Below are positions 1 through 10,994 of a DNA stretch of 64,000 bases, piece after piece. Source of the DNA: Knoxdaviesia capensis (Eukaryota > Ascomycota > Sordariomycetes > Microascales > Gondwanamycetaceae). The notes beneath the pieces were generated by a model, which worked only from the letters and a program-made list of their open reading frames with translations, ran no database searches and was not told the origin of the DNA. The DNA is taken from assembly GCA_001510575.1 (NCBI GenBank), contig LNGK01000004.1, forward strand, positions 3,842,667 through 3,906,666. Direction: 5' to 3'. Numbering within the stretch: the stretch's first letter is position 1; the number at the start of each line of letters is the position of its first letter. The position numbers and the translations under genes are program-made.

Positions 1-609
1 TCGGGCTTCAGCTACTTCGCGCTGCACCGCCTGCGCGGCCGTGAAATCGCCTGGTACAACTGCCAGTTCTACTGCGGCTGGGGCAGCGTCGCGTCCACTG
101 CCCACTACCAGCAGCTCCTGGCGTGTGGCTGGCCGCGCGACAAGATTGTCGTCGGCCTGGTGACGGATGCCGAAAACGGCTCGGGATTCGTGCCTCTCGA
201 AGAGTTTCTCGATGTGCTCCTGAGCATGGTCTCCATGCCCCCGCCGTATAACGCTCTGCCGGTGCCTGCGTCCAGAGCTGCCAGTGCTTCTGCTGCTCCC
301 CGGTTTGTCCAGTTTGGCGGCGTGTCTGCGTGGGAGTACTTCAACAGTTCCCCTGGCGGCCGTGCTGCCCCTGAGGAATGGGCTGAGTGGATGGGCTCGC
401 TGCTTCGGAGCCTTCGGGTTGGCGGTGCTTCTGCTGCTACTACGACTACCGATACAGATGACATTGTGCTGGTGCCGTACGGAGGTCCGCAGGCCGAATT
501 GGCCCTTCCCGTCCACTTCCGAGAGTATGATAATGATGGCCTGGCTTGGACTGACCAGGACGTGCCCGCGCCGTTCGAGTACAACTCAGACGGCCTGGCG
601 GATGACTAG
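1..609 (+). CDS. Glycoside hydrolase family 18 protein, C-terminal part (5' end outside window)
   Basis: The frame is open from the first base to a TAG at 607-609 and gives the last 202 residues. The segment WYNCQFYCGWG, then GWPRDKIVVGLVTDAENGSG and the late motif FGGVSAWEYFNS fit the last strands of a GH18 (chitinase/ENGase-type) barrel. In that family the Tyr-Asn-Gln-Phe-Tyr strand and the terminal Trp line the sugar-binding cleft. The catalytic DxxDxDxE strand would lie upstream and is not in the window, so activity cannot be judged. After the barrel comes a Ser/Ala/Thr-rich linker and an acidic tail (ending near NSDGLADD) with no recognised domain. Family assignment is fairly secure. The choice between chitinase and endo-N-acetylglucosaminidase is open. 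Confidence 0.75.
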   Translation, partial: SGFSYFALHRLRGREIAWYNCQFYCGWGSVASTAHYQQLLACGWPRDKIVVGLVTDAENGSGFVPLEEFLDVLLSMVSMPPPYNALPVPASRAASASAAPRFVQFGGVSAWEYFNSSPGGRAAPEEWAEWMGSLLRSLRVGGASAATTTTDTDDIVLVPYGGPQAELALPVHFREYDNDGLAWTDQDVPAPFEYNSDGLADD

Positions 610-1001
610 ATAGCTAGGTCATGAATAAACTGGTTACGAGAATGTCACCGTGATGAACTGAATTTGTGTATTTCCATTGCAATAAAACCATTCAACGCCA
701 GTAGACATGATGGGTTCTACGAGCCATATTGCATGGCTTCTTTCAATTGCTGCTGTTGGCCGATGAAACCAATTTTGCCCACCAAGCCCAAACCCAGCGC
801 CAACCAAATCCCAGAAAAAAACAAATGAACCCCAAGATGAGATCTGATCAGAATATCAGAGGTAGAACCGCAAAAATCAAGAGAAATCATATCTCCCTAG
901 GCATGGAAATGTAGTGTACATCTTTGAATACGTGAAACAGCCCTGTCCTCCCATCCAAAATTTTACTCCTAACCCCTTTTGACCCAACCCTAATCTCCCT
1001 A
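610..1001. other. Convergent intergenic region
   Basis: This is AT-rich 3' flanking DNA between the GH18 gene and the Crb2-like gene, which point toward each other. An AATAAA-type signal lies at about 680 (caataaaacc). An AACCCTAA telobox-like motif lies at 986-993, just beyond the Crb2-like stop. I see no gene here. Confidence 0.6.
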
Positions 1002-4000
1002 TCATGCATTGCCCTGCACCCTCTCCCACTCCTCCTGACCAATAAGCTGGCCCATGATCAGGCTCTGGATGACAAGTTCATCACTCAAGCTCCGGATTTT
1101 GTGTTTCAGGGGCACACTGGGACTTTGTTCGTCCCGGTCGCGCGTTGGGACCGGAGCCCCGGCCCGAGCCCGCGATTTCGCCGCACCTCCTGACCGCCGC
1201 GCCGGGGCTCGCCGTCTCCCAGCAGCTGCAGTGTTCTTGCCATCGCCAGCGGCGGGACCATCAGCATCACCCGCCAGCAAGTCTGTCGCCGATGCGGTGT
1301 GCTCATCGACATAGACCCAGTCGAATCCGCCGTCGGCAAGTTGGGACCGCGCTTCATCAGCAGACATGGCGCGGAACAGCGCGGCGCCGAGTAGCCGCGC
1401 GAGGAACACATACTGCATCTTCTTCTTCTCGTCTCGCTGCTTCTTCATCACGAAGAGCACACGGCTGCCCGCCAAGAGAAGCGGCCGCGACTGTATTACA
1501 TCCGCCAGCTGCGCCGTTGCGGGTGCGTAGCTGGGCAGCACCCGTGAGCGAACCGCGTTGCCGAGACACAACGACGGTCCTGCGCAGAGGAGATACGGCG
1601 TCCAATCGACCACGGCCCCCGCGGCGGTGCAGGCAGTCACCCACTGGTGCGCGATACACGGGATTCCAAGCGCCAGGGCCTGCATGAACTTCACTTTCCG
1701 CGAGTGCCCGTCGGCAAGCAGAGCCGTGAAGCCGAGCGCGGATGCCCGCGATGTAAGGCCCAGGCCGCGCCCGCCGGTACTGGTGTCTGCGTCTTTCGAG
1801 CCTGCGCTCTGAATGACAAGCTTTTCAAACAGCTCGTCAAAACCGGTGTCAAGCACGGTTCCGCCGCCCCGGCAGATGACGTCCTTGATGACATCACTGG
1901 TCTTGCACCGCTCGGTGTACTCCCGCTCCGACTCGCGGGGCTGCTTGGCTTGGAACGAGATGGCAAACGCCATGTTGAAGAACAGACCTTCAGAAGATCC
2001 CAATGGGGATTTCGACTCCACAAGGTGAGCCGGTTTGTGGGTATGCCGACTGGAGGCCGGAATCAGCGGCTCATCGTCACCAAGAATCATGCTTGTATCC
2101 GCCGTGGATTCCCCAGCGCTGGCGGACAGTTCGTCTGCAGTGTCGGCGGCCGAGCCGTTTCTGAACGTCTTGTGTGGCTTTAGTTGAACAGACGTTTTCT
2201 TCTTAGACCCAGGTGGGCGTCCACAGCGGGTTACGGATGCACGCAGAGCCTTCTCCACTGGGCCCATAGGAGCAGACGATGCTAGAGCCGCAAATGAAGG
2301 AGAGATAGTCCCGTCAGTAGCCGGAGTAGTTTCCACTGATAGAAGGGACGCAGTTGGGATGGTGCTGAGACTAGATGTGGATGCCACTGATGCCGACTTC
2401 TTTTGAACCATGGGCGTTTCCGGCATTGACGAGGACTCGAGAACCCGGGGTCTCCGGGCCGGGCGGTTATTGCGTTGGACTTTCTTCAGAGGCGGAGAAG
2501 ACGAATCAACATCTGCTCGTGAGCATTTTGGATTTGTCTCTGCGCTTTCTGCTCGCGTGTTGGATGTACTCTCCGGTGGTGGGACCGGCGTTGGCTCGTT
2601 TTCTCCCTCCTCGTCTTCGTCTCCTGAAGTGGTGGCGTCGGTGGACTGTTGGGACGTCGAGGGGTTGTCTCTGGCGCTGTCGGCACTATTTGTTGGCACA
2701 ACCAAGAGACTCGAATCTTCAGGGACGGGTGGTGTGGGCTGGCGCTGGACTGGCCTCGGATTCGGTTTGCGTGCCTTGGAACCCTTCGCATATGTCTTGG
2801 CCACGCGAATGCGCTGCGGCGGCTTTACACCAGCAAACGGCGTTTGCACTAATGTGGCGTCCGGTTCGCCATCAGATGTGGGATTCGAGATATTTGAGGA
2901 TGGTTCGATGAGATGGACATGCCCAACGGCAGGACTGGTCTCGGGAATTACATCCCTGGAGCCTGGGTTGCGACCATCGGCTTCCATCGATGAAGGGGCA
3001 ATCGAAGCCATGCGTCCGGGCGCAATGGCATTCGGAAAAGGTGTGGCAATAGGTGGGCGTTCCGCCGGTGTAGATGTTTGACCACGCTGTGAGTCGACAA
3101 CGCTGGTGGGTTGTTCCAAGCTCCGAGAGGGTATAGGGACCTCGGAGCCGGACCTCTTTCTGGAGGATGTGGCGGGAATCGGTTCTGGACCGATGGTTAT
3201 TCGGCCGAGATCTCGCTGGGCCTGTTCACGGTTCTGTCGCGCTCGTCGTTGGCGGTTCAGTTTCTCGTCATCATCAGAGTCGACAGGCGCACGGCGCGGT
3301 GCTGCTGCTCCGCGCTTGCGCTTCTGTGAAAGTTTCACCGGCTCGTATGTGTCAATCAGCTTTGGGGCCGCCCGCGTGTTGGCGATTGGGGATCGTGGGA
3401 CCTCCACTGTCGACGGGGCAGCTGCCTGCGACAGGTTCAGCGGGACCGGCGAGATATCGCGGGGTATAGAGCGAGGTTGTGAGGGAGAGGGGGAGGATTC
3501 CGGCTCGTGTTCAGCCGCCTGCTCTTCAATGATAGGAAGAGGGGACGACGGGGCGGACAATGCACCACCACGGATAGGAGAGGTTTGGCCTTCGAGTAGG
3601 GGAGCACTAAACATGTCGCCCCCAAACACAGCTGGAGAAGGCCGAGAAGAGGTCGGGCTGATCCGTTTCACAGCAGAGGAGAACTGGGTGCCCTGGAACA
3701 TTTGGGTCGGTCGAAAAACAGAGCCCGGGGCATTTTTGGTTTGGAATGGGTTGACGACGGCCATGGGAGTCTCCGGAAGCAACTGAAGGGGAGGCCGGGA
3801 TGGGGTATATCCCAAGGCCATGTTTAACGACGCATCTTGGGAAGAAAAGCGATCTCTCCAGGCGCCTCTGGTTCTTCGAGGACCAGTCTCGGCCACGAAA
3901 GGGGATATACAGTCGGGATCGGAGAGGACATGGGGTGCGCGTTCCGGCTGGCTGGAGAGAGCGAAGTTCACGGCTCCGGAGTCGTCTTCCAGGAGAGTAT

Positions 4001-4802
4001 TCGGGGCCTGGGTATCCGGGTTCGTATCGGCATTTGTGTGGGTTCCTTGGCTCCGTTCTCCTGCGCGTAACGAGCTGTAGAAAACCCCGCTGGTGTAGTC
4101 TCGCGTCACGTTCTCCTGGGTGGGTGATTGGGAGATGTCAATGACCAGCGAGGCGCTGGGTGCAACGGCGGTTGGTTGGTTGGCAGCGCTGTGAACTGGC
4201 GCCTCCGGGGGTGGCATCGCAGAGTCTACCGCATCGGTATCGGCTTGGGTCGGAGGCAGCGGAGGAAGCCCGTTCGCGGGTGGCTGGGGAAGATCGCGTG
4301 AGTTCGGTAGAATGATGGCCTTCGAAGGGTCGGCGAGATTATCGCGTGAAACTTTATACACCAGAAACATAGAGTTAGATTTTCGCAATCTGCATTTTTC
4401 ACCAGTTGGGGCTATTCATTCCCTACCTCTCTGGTGAGACACAGCTAGACTTGCAGAGCCGAGATCCTCATTTGACTTTATATCAGAAGACAAGGGCAAA
4501 GGAAAGTTAGATTTGCACTGAATTGCATATATTTTACCTGCCCCGGCTAGGCACACCACTCTCAGGTTTCCTTTTTCCAAAGGCCAGAAAAATTGGTAGG
4601 CTATCACGTCACCGTACCAGCATTCGAGGAAAAACAGATATTCCAGTGGCGATACTGTGAGAGACACTGGATGTCCAGACAGGGTATATCAGAGACTTAC
4701 AGGGCCTAAACCAAACTCGGATGCATAAGCCTCGAACAACAACTGGCTATCCTGGGAGTGCTCTCCCGGCTCCAGATAATGGGAGACTTGTTGTGCAGAC
4801 AT
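1002..4802 (-). CDS. crb2: Crb2/Rad9/53BP1-type DNA damage checkpoint protein with C-terminal tandem BRCT
   Basis: The main exon (1002 to about 4411) gives a mostly disordered Ser/Pro-rich protein rich in SQ/TQ sites, the kind phosphorylated by ATM/ATR-type kinases. About 330 residues of BRCT architecture follow: FFNMAFAISF, GGGTVLDTGFDELFE, the helix GIPCIAHQWVTACTAAG and a second repeat ending VYVDE, then ELVIQSLIMGQLIGQEEW. This layout is that of Crb2/Rad9/53BP1, chromatin adaptors that activate Chk1/Chk2-type kinases. No Tudor domain is obvious before the BRCTs. A likely first exon lies at 4701-4802: ATG at 4802, 34 codons beginning MSAQQVSHYLEPGEHSQDSQ, followed by a GTAAGT donor. The frame does not join directly to the main exon, so a small middle exon or other acceptor between 4411 and 4700 is needed; I could not fix it. 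The gene is divergent from the secreted protein at 5525. Confidence 0.7.
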
Positions 4803-5524
4803 AGGGAAAAGGAGTAGCCCATGGCTACATGAGAAATGGCTTGAACGTGGTGGGAGGAATTAGGGAAGAAGAGAGAAGAAGCAAGTAATCAACGATAACT
4901 GAGGCGGAGGAGACAATGCGTGGGGGAGAAGAACCCTGGTGGTAAAAGTTGACAGTTAACAACTCGCAGAAAAGCGCGTACAAAAATGCGCGAGCGATGA
5001 CGCGCGCGAAAGCACGTGCTGATTAGGCAGTCAGGGTTTGAGCCCAACCCTAACGTAGTTGGGGTTAAGCCCTAGATTCTGTAACTATCACAGAACGAAG
5101 ACTGAACCACGACGATGCAGCCAAACAGTTGACAATCGGACAGAGGAGGCAAGAGATATGCAATCAGGCGCAATAGTCGAATAAGGCTTTAGAATACGAT
5201 GACGAATACGCTCCTCCCGTATGAGGTGATTCACACCTTCTTCCAGGCTTTCATGGCTTCCCTCTTGATGATTCACGAGAACACGCACTTTCCTGAAACT
5301 ATTCAGTACCGACCTTCCGTTGAGTGCCATAGTACCGTGAAGTGACTCATGCCGCAGAAACTAAAGCGGTGATACAAGTAGGTACTTTGGTATCTTCCTC
5401 TCTCCTTTTCTTCGAGTCCAACCTTTTCCTCCTCACATCTCACTTCGTCCAATTTCCTCCTCTCGAGATTCCATCCGATACCACCTCGCAATACTCTACC
5501 CGATTACTCATAACTTCCATTGTC
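4803..5524. promoter_or_regulatory. Divergent promoter region (Crb2-like / secreted protein)
   Basis: This 0.7-kb stretch between two divergent start codons holds no gene. It contains a telobox-like AACCCTAAC at 5046-5054 and a degenerate reverse copy (GGGGTTAAGCCCTAG) just after it. It also has an Alu-like run of alternating CGCG in 4974-5010 (gcgcgtac...gcgcgag...gcgcgcg) that may serve MluI-cell-cycle-box-like factors; that last point is only a guess. Confidence 0.4.
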
Positions 5525-6592
5525 ATGTTTCTCTCTCCCTTTCTTGCCGTCCTCCTCCAGTTTGGCGTTTCCGTCGCCTGGCCCCAGCCCAATGGCACGT
5601 CTATGGTGATTGGAATCTGCGATAAGGAAGAGGTCAAGATGTACCTGAAGCTCAACCAGACCTCGGCTGGAGAGTTTGGAGCCGTCGAATCGAACCCGAA
5701 CCATGATAAGAAAGGCTACGACTGCTATCTGGCCAGCTTTGCCAGCGGCGGCAATTGGGATGTTAGCTTCAACGATTTGCCCATGACTGATACCAACCAG
5801 TTTGCCGGATACGCTGCCAGCCTAGATACGATGGGCCTTCTTCTTCAGTGCGTGGAGCCAACCAATTTGACGGTTCCCACTGCGATGGGAAACTGCGGTC
5901 GAGTTCTTGGCTGCGAAGCTGTTCTTCAAGGCGGCTCCTTGAGCCCCCCCAGGCTCCAGGATTCTGTGGCTCTCGATCCTGTCACCGAGAAGATTGCCGA
6001 GAACACTCCTCGTGGACGCCACGGAAGATCCCTTGGACCTGCTCCTTGGGACAAAGACGCATTTGACCTTTCTGTCACGGTGGTGATGCAACCCCGTGTT
6101 GTTGAGGTGCCCGGACGACTTGATCAACTCATCAAGCTGGACGGAGTGGCAATGGATGGATCGTGCCGTCAACCTGTTGTGTCTGTCGGAGACGTCAATG
6201 CCACCTTTGATTGCTTTGGCGAGATTCTCCCTGGATCCACCGACCCGGCTTCCTTCTTTGCGCTGCTGATGGTGTATAACCTCCCCCGGATATCCAGCTA
6301 CCTGAAGCAATACGAGAATCCGCTCAGTCCGAAACCCACCGTGTCCCTTCCGCAATGCCTGTCCATTACAATTGAAGACAAAGAGAACAAGAGAGTCTTC
6401 GGCAAGCTCTCGTACGAATTGTTCGCCCCTCGGTACCGCCAGTTTGGCCCGGCCTGTGTGGCTTGCAACAACTCCGCCTTCGATGATACTTGGCAACAGG
6501 CCCTCCTCAACCCGCTGATTCCCGAGCGAGCCAATTTCAGAAAGATTTTGACTTACAGCATGTGTGACCCGACCCAGGACTGTATTCCGTGA
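5525..6592 (+). CDS. Cys-rich secreted protein of unknown function
   Basis: The gene encodes 355 residues and appears intronless. I chose ATG 5525 because it opens directly into a signal peptide (MFLSPFLAVLLQFGVSVAWP, cleavage near Ala-Trp). The frame stays open further upstream, but those residues would bury the signal. The mature protein has about a dozen cysteines in spaced pairs (for example MGNCGRVLGC, GPACVACNNS and a C-terminal SMCDPTQDCIP) and N-glycosylation sequons such as NGT and NQT, which suggest a disulfide-bonded extracellular protein. There is no GPI signal or transmembrane helix after the signal peptide. I recognise no family. It is divergent from the Crb2-like gene and convergent with the PBP-like gene. 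Confidence 0.75.
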   Translation: MFLSPFLAVLLQFGVSVAWPQPNGTSMVIGICDKEEVKMYLKLNQTSAGEFGAVESNPNHDKKGYDCYLASFASGGNWDVSFNDLPMTDTNQFAGYAASLDTMGLLLQCVEPTNLTVPTAMGNCGRVLGCEAVLQGGSLSPPRLQDSVALDPVTEKIAENTPRGRHGRSLGPAPWDKDAFDLSVTVVMQPRVVEVPGRLDQLIKLDGVAMDGSCRQPVVSVGDVNATFDCFGEILPGSTDPASFFALLMVYNLPRISSYLKQYENPLSPKPTVSLPQCLSITIEDKENKRVFGKLSYELFAPRYRQFGPACVACNNSAFDDTWQQALLNPLIPERANFRKILTYSMCDPTQDCIP

Positions 6593-6878
6593 GGGTTAAG
6601 TGGCTGAAGGCTGGCTGAAAGTATGCACTAGCATTCCTTTTCAGTATTTATTTGAGTTCCTCGGGTTCGTGTTTCTTCCCCGAGGAAAGGGACCGGATTT
6701 GAAGCATACATGTACTGGTTGAGAACATAATTCTTCAAAGCTGGTTCAGGGGGACGGAAGTTTCTTTCTAAGGATGCATGAACAAAACCCTAGACAGTTG
6801 ATACAGCCAAACTTCATGAAATTAACAAGCTGATTGACATATCCTTCTTACTGCTTCTCACTTCTCACATACAAAGCC

Positions 6879-7850
6879 TCATGCTGTCATGGCCTCCGGA
6901 CCCATGCCCTTCCCTTCGGTGAGAACACCGGCCTTTCTTAGAATCGACACACATTTTGACACAACAGTGGCATCAACTCCACGGGTCTTCTCGACAAACT
7001 TGACCGTCTTCAGCCACTCTCTGGCGTCGTCCTCAGAGTAATCGAGGTTGGTAGAGATATATTCGACCGACTCATCCGCGTGTCCATTGAAGTACTCGAT
7101 GCCCTGATCCAGCTTCGCGCACAGATCATCCACAGCAGCGTTGTCGGTGAGGGCGGTCGACGCGACGATCTTCCAGCTGCTCCACGGGGTGTAGATCTCG
7201 CCGACGCGGCGGATCTCGCCCGAGTCGTAGTAGCGCTTGGAGGTGAAGTGCTCCCACATGAAGAAGTCGGCGGCGCCGGAGTTGACGGCGTCCCGCAGGT
7301 TGGCGAAGGTGTTCAACACGACGGTGTCGGAGAACGGCGGCGTACCGGCGGTGGCGGCGCCGTCGAGCCAGCCCTGCTGGTCGGCGAGCACGAAGCCCAT
7401 CACGTAGCTGCCGGAGCCGATGCGCGAGACGCCGATCTTGGAGCCCTTTAGCGAGGCCACTGAGGAGATCTCGGGCCGGGCGGCGCCGGTGGAGATGGCC
7501 CAGCCTGTTGCAGGGGGACACTAGTTAGCAAAGAAAGTCCGAGACAACACAGAAAAAACAAACAAAACAAGAACGTGGGTGGGCGTGAACATACACAGCG
7601 GCGTTTGCACATACGTGCCAACCAATCTGTACCCGCCATCGCCCTCAACGCCCTCCTTGCCAAGCCCGGCAATCCAGCCCTCGGTCAGCCCAATGCCGAT
7701 GTCGATTTCGCCGGCGCGGATCGCCGTCACCATGTGGCCTGTGCCGGAGGGGAACGGGATCAGCGTGGCGTCGAGGCCGAAGTATTTCTGCGCGTAGTGC
7801 AGCGGCGTGGAGAAGTGCTCCGGCACGAAGCCGATCTTGAGAGGGGCCAT
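6879..7850 (-). CDS. Ca3427-like periplasmic-binding-protein-fold protein (two exons)
   Basis: The exons are 7595-7850 and 6879-7504, joined in phase 1 through a GTATGT donor and an AACAG acceptor, giving 293 residues. The start MAPLKIGFVPEHFSTPLHYAQKYFGL, followed by FPSGTGHMVTAIRAGEIDIGIGLTEG, is the typical opening of substrate-binding proteins of the SsuA/THI5/NMT1 fold. The fungal Ca3427-like group carries this fold without a signal peptide and is presumed cytosolic. Lobe two contains VASLKGSKIGVSRIGSGSYVM and ADFFMWEHFTSKRYYDSGEIRRVGEIYTPW, a likely ligand-contact stretch. The ligand is unknown. A role in thiamine-type pyrimidine synthesis is not supported, because the THI5 catalytic Cys-rich motif is not seen. 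It is divergent from the intradiol dioxygenase gene 1.27 kb away. Confidence 0.8.
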
Positions 7851-9119
7851 TATATAGGGGTAGTAACCGGCTGGAGTTTTAGCGGATTGTATAGCAGAGA
7901 AAATGGCGTAGATCTGTAGAAGAGCCGATGACAGGAGTTCCTTTCACGGAGAGAATGAAATTGGGAATCAGACTTAGGTACAGACCCGTTCCCTTTTTGG
8001 TGCTCTTATCGTGAAGCTATGACGAATGCGGGGCTTTTTGGTGGGTGGGTTTTTGGCCCCCTAAGGTGGACCCCCCGGTTCCGATCCGGCGTCCGGGCGC
8101 CGGGGGGCTTCGGCGCTATTTTGAACGACCGAAAAAAAAAGGGGAAATCTGACATCTTACCCGGGAGCCACCGGAATATCGGCATCGACGTAAACATGCG
8201 CCTAATAAAAGTGCCCTGCGTGCGTATCCTCTTCCACGAATGTCCGAGTCAGACCTCACCCGGCGTTCTGACTGACTCTCAACCATGGAAGACTATGTTC
8301 CGCGGACGCGAAAACCTTGTTGGCATACGCATTCACTGATCCATTTTCCTTTGTTCAGCGACAGCCATACTATTTTGCCCGGCTAATCCAGCCCAGGCCA
8401 GAGCGGCAAATCTCCAACCCTGTTTTCAATATATCCAACCGCCAAGATTGGGGGCTGTATGACTCCCGGCCTAATACAACAGCAAGCCACTTTATATTGC
8501 CGCTTTGTACACACGCAGCAGCGGGAAAAAACAGCCTGGATTTCCGCTGCACAGCTGTTGCTAATTGTGCAGCCGTGATAGGTTCGGTAGTCATGCGCAT
8601 CGTCGCTAGGAACCACAATTAATAGATTCCGCTACGGAGGCCGCGTACGTCCCTGACGTGAACATATCCGCCGTGTAGGTGTCGACCGGTGCGATACGTA
8701 GGCACTTTCCATCTTAGATACGGCTGAAGGGGAAAGCCTTTGGGTACGTACGCCGAGTTAGCCGTGTAGGGTAAAATGAACGCCACAAAACAGAAGCTCA
8801 ATGTGCCCTGGACGCCATGATCGCGGGGCCCCTTCGTCAGGCCATCCAATGAGTACATCCATATTACTGTGAATAAGCGTCAGCCAGGCAGTATGAGGGT
8901 GGTTCGAGGAGAACTCTCTCACGACGGCAAGGGGTAGTTCAATGTAATAAATGTGATGGAGAATAGGAAGGCAAAGCTTGGGAGTCTTGTATTGAGCTAT
9001 GGACCGGGCGGCCATATAAACAGACAGTCTCCCCCCGACCACATGCGTTGATGATTGCGAAGAACTCATATCTCAAAGCCACCTCTCATCCTCCCAGACA
9101 GAGAGTCCTACGCCGCAAC
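7851..9119. promoter_or_regulatory. Divergent promoter region (PBP-like / intradiol dioxygenase)
   Basis: No gene is seen. The main structure is a GC-rich perfect inverted repeat, CCCCCCGG at 8071-8078 and CCGGGGGG at 8100-8107, with a 21-nt spacer. It lies about 220 bp upstream of the PBP-like start codon. The dioxygenase side has CT-rich sequence and a TATAAA-like element at about 9015 (catataaaca). Confidence 0.4.
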
Positions 9120-10566
9120 ATGAGCGTCCGAAGCACCCTGATCTGCCTCCTCCTGGTCGCCGCCGCACCGCTCGGCCTGGCCCACCCCGGCGAACATGCC
9201 TCCGAGCAGACCATCCCGCGTCTGCGCCACCGGTCGCTGAGCCACTGTGCCGCGCGCTTCGAGGAGGCCGCGTTCAAGAAGCGCACAATTGAGCGCCGCA
9301 TGGACGAGATCTCGTCGATGAAGCGGGCGCGAGGCCTGGAGCATATGTGAGTGTTAGNNNNNNNNNNNNNNNNNNNNNNNNNNNNNNNNNNNNNNNNNNN
9401 NNNNNNNNNNNNNNNNNNNNNNNNNNNNNNNNNNNNNNNNNNNNNNNNNNNNNNNNNNNNNNNNNNNNNNNNNNNNNNNNNNNNNNNNNNNNNNNNNNNN
9501 NNNNNNNNNNNNNNNNNNNNNNNNNNNNNNNNNNNNNNNNNNNNNNNNNNNNNNNNNNNNNNNNNNNNNNNNNNNCCCCATGACCCACTTATGCTAGTCC
9601 AGGGGAGGAAGAGTCGTTCTCTAACGGCTATGTACTGCTTGATACAGACGTCCGCGGCGAGGAAGTCCGCCGGGACCTACGTGAGGACGAGACCGGCGTG
9701 GACATGCGTATCCATATCCAGGTGGTCGACGTCGAGACGTGCGAGCCGCTGCCGAATCTCTATGTCGACTACTGGAGCTGCAACACCACGGTACGTTTCC
9801 CTCCTCTCCATGAGTATTCCCCCAGATCTGTATTGTACTGACCTGGTGGTGTAGGGTGTCTACGGCGGTGTGCTGAACTTCCCGGGAAACGGCGACGCGA
9901 ACGACCTGAGCATCATCAACGCCACTGTGCTCCGCGGCGTGCAGCCGACCGACGCCGACGGCATTGCCACGTTTGACAGCTTCGTGCCGGGCCACTACAC
10001 CGGCCGCGCCACCCACGTCCACGGTATGATCCGCCCCCCTTCCCCCACACCCCCCGCATCCCCCCCTCATCTCGACGGAACATGCACCTGACCCCTATGC
10101 ACTTAATATAGCCCTCGTGCACCACGACGCAAAGCTGAACGACAACGGCACCATCACCGGCGGCCGCGTCTCGCACGTCGGCCAGATGTACTTCGACCAG
10201 GACTTCCTGCGCACCGTCGAAGCCCTCGAGCCGTACGCCTCCAACACGCAGACCTGGACCATGAACCAGGTCGACTTCCTGTTCACGCAGGGCGCCCAGG
10301 GCGACGACCCCGTCGTGCGCTATGCGCTCGTCGGCGATAAAGTCGAGGACGGCGTGTTTGCGTGGATCCGCTTCGGCGTTGATGTGGGCGCCGCGCGCGT
10401 GGTTAACCCCGCTGCCTATATCGACGAGCACGGCGGGAACCAGGCGAATGGTAACTCTGGCGGTTTTGTCCCGGGCGGTGGGTTCGGCGGCCCTCCTGGG
10501 GGCGGTGGCGGCGGCGGCTTCCCCGGGTTCCCCGGACTCCCGACCCCGGGGATGCCCCCTCCGTAA
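9120..10566 (+). CDS. Extracellular intradiol ring-cleavage dioxygenase (interrupted by assembly gap)
   Basis: Exons read as 9120-9346, one or more in the N gap, 9648-9790, 9855-10023 and 10112-10566. Exon 1 encodes a signal peptide (MSVRSTLICLLLVAAAPLGLA). Downstream exons give GEEVRRDLREDETGVDMRI, TCEPLPNLYVDYWSCNTTGVYGG and GHYTGRATHVHALVHHD, which is the signature of fungal secreted intradiol dioxygenases. These use Fe(III) bound by two Tyr and two His to cleave catechol-type rings. The second Tyr (in GHY) and the two His (in THVH) are visible. The first Tyr, expected in a PEVTxGPYY segment, must lie in the gap: the acceptor at 9647 leaves AC, which would complete a TAC codon before VRGEEVRR. 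The C-terminal tail is a Gly/Pro-rich low-complexity extension. Confidence 0.8.
9358..9575. other. Assembly gap (218 N)
   Basis: This run of N falls inside the intradiol dioxygenase gene and hides at least one coding exon. Confidence 1.
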
Positions 10567-10994
10567 GTGGGTGGACGTGAGAGGGCGGTGTTTCTGGGTT
10601 TGGAATCGTCCCTAAATGTTCCTTCTATATTCCGGTGTCAATATACTAGTTAGTTGCACTACTTCCCCGCAAGATGTAACCACGGACCTCTCAACAGTTC
10701 AACAGGTGATCAGCCACAGAAGCCACTCCAACGTTGCACCAAAAATGCCGTGTGCATCGTGTATTGAGGGAGATATTCTTGCATCTGAAACACCTCCCGC
10801 CGTCTCTGGAAATATAGAACGAAGCATGCAAGACAAGACACAAAGAAGAAGAAAAAAGGCAAACGGTCAAATGGGAGATATTCTAGTCCGGACTACCATA
10901 ACATCCAATCGTATAACCTAGCTGAACACCCTGAAATATCTAATATCATTCAATACCCAAACAAATGTCATCAATGACCCCAAACTCCACAAGA
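10567..10994. other. Convergent intergenic region
   Basis: 3' flanking DNA lies between the dioxygenase and the AAA ATPase genes, which converge. I see no gene or strong structure. Confidence 0.6.

Noticed and set aside
7851..8260. Possible TPP riboswitch upstream of the THI5/SsuA-fold gene
   Set aside because: The conserved CUGAGA and GCG-GGA core elements are not present in the upstream region.
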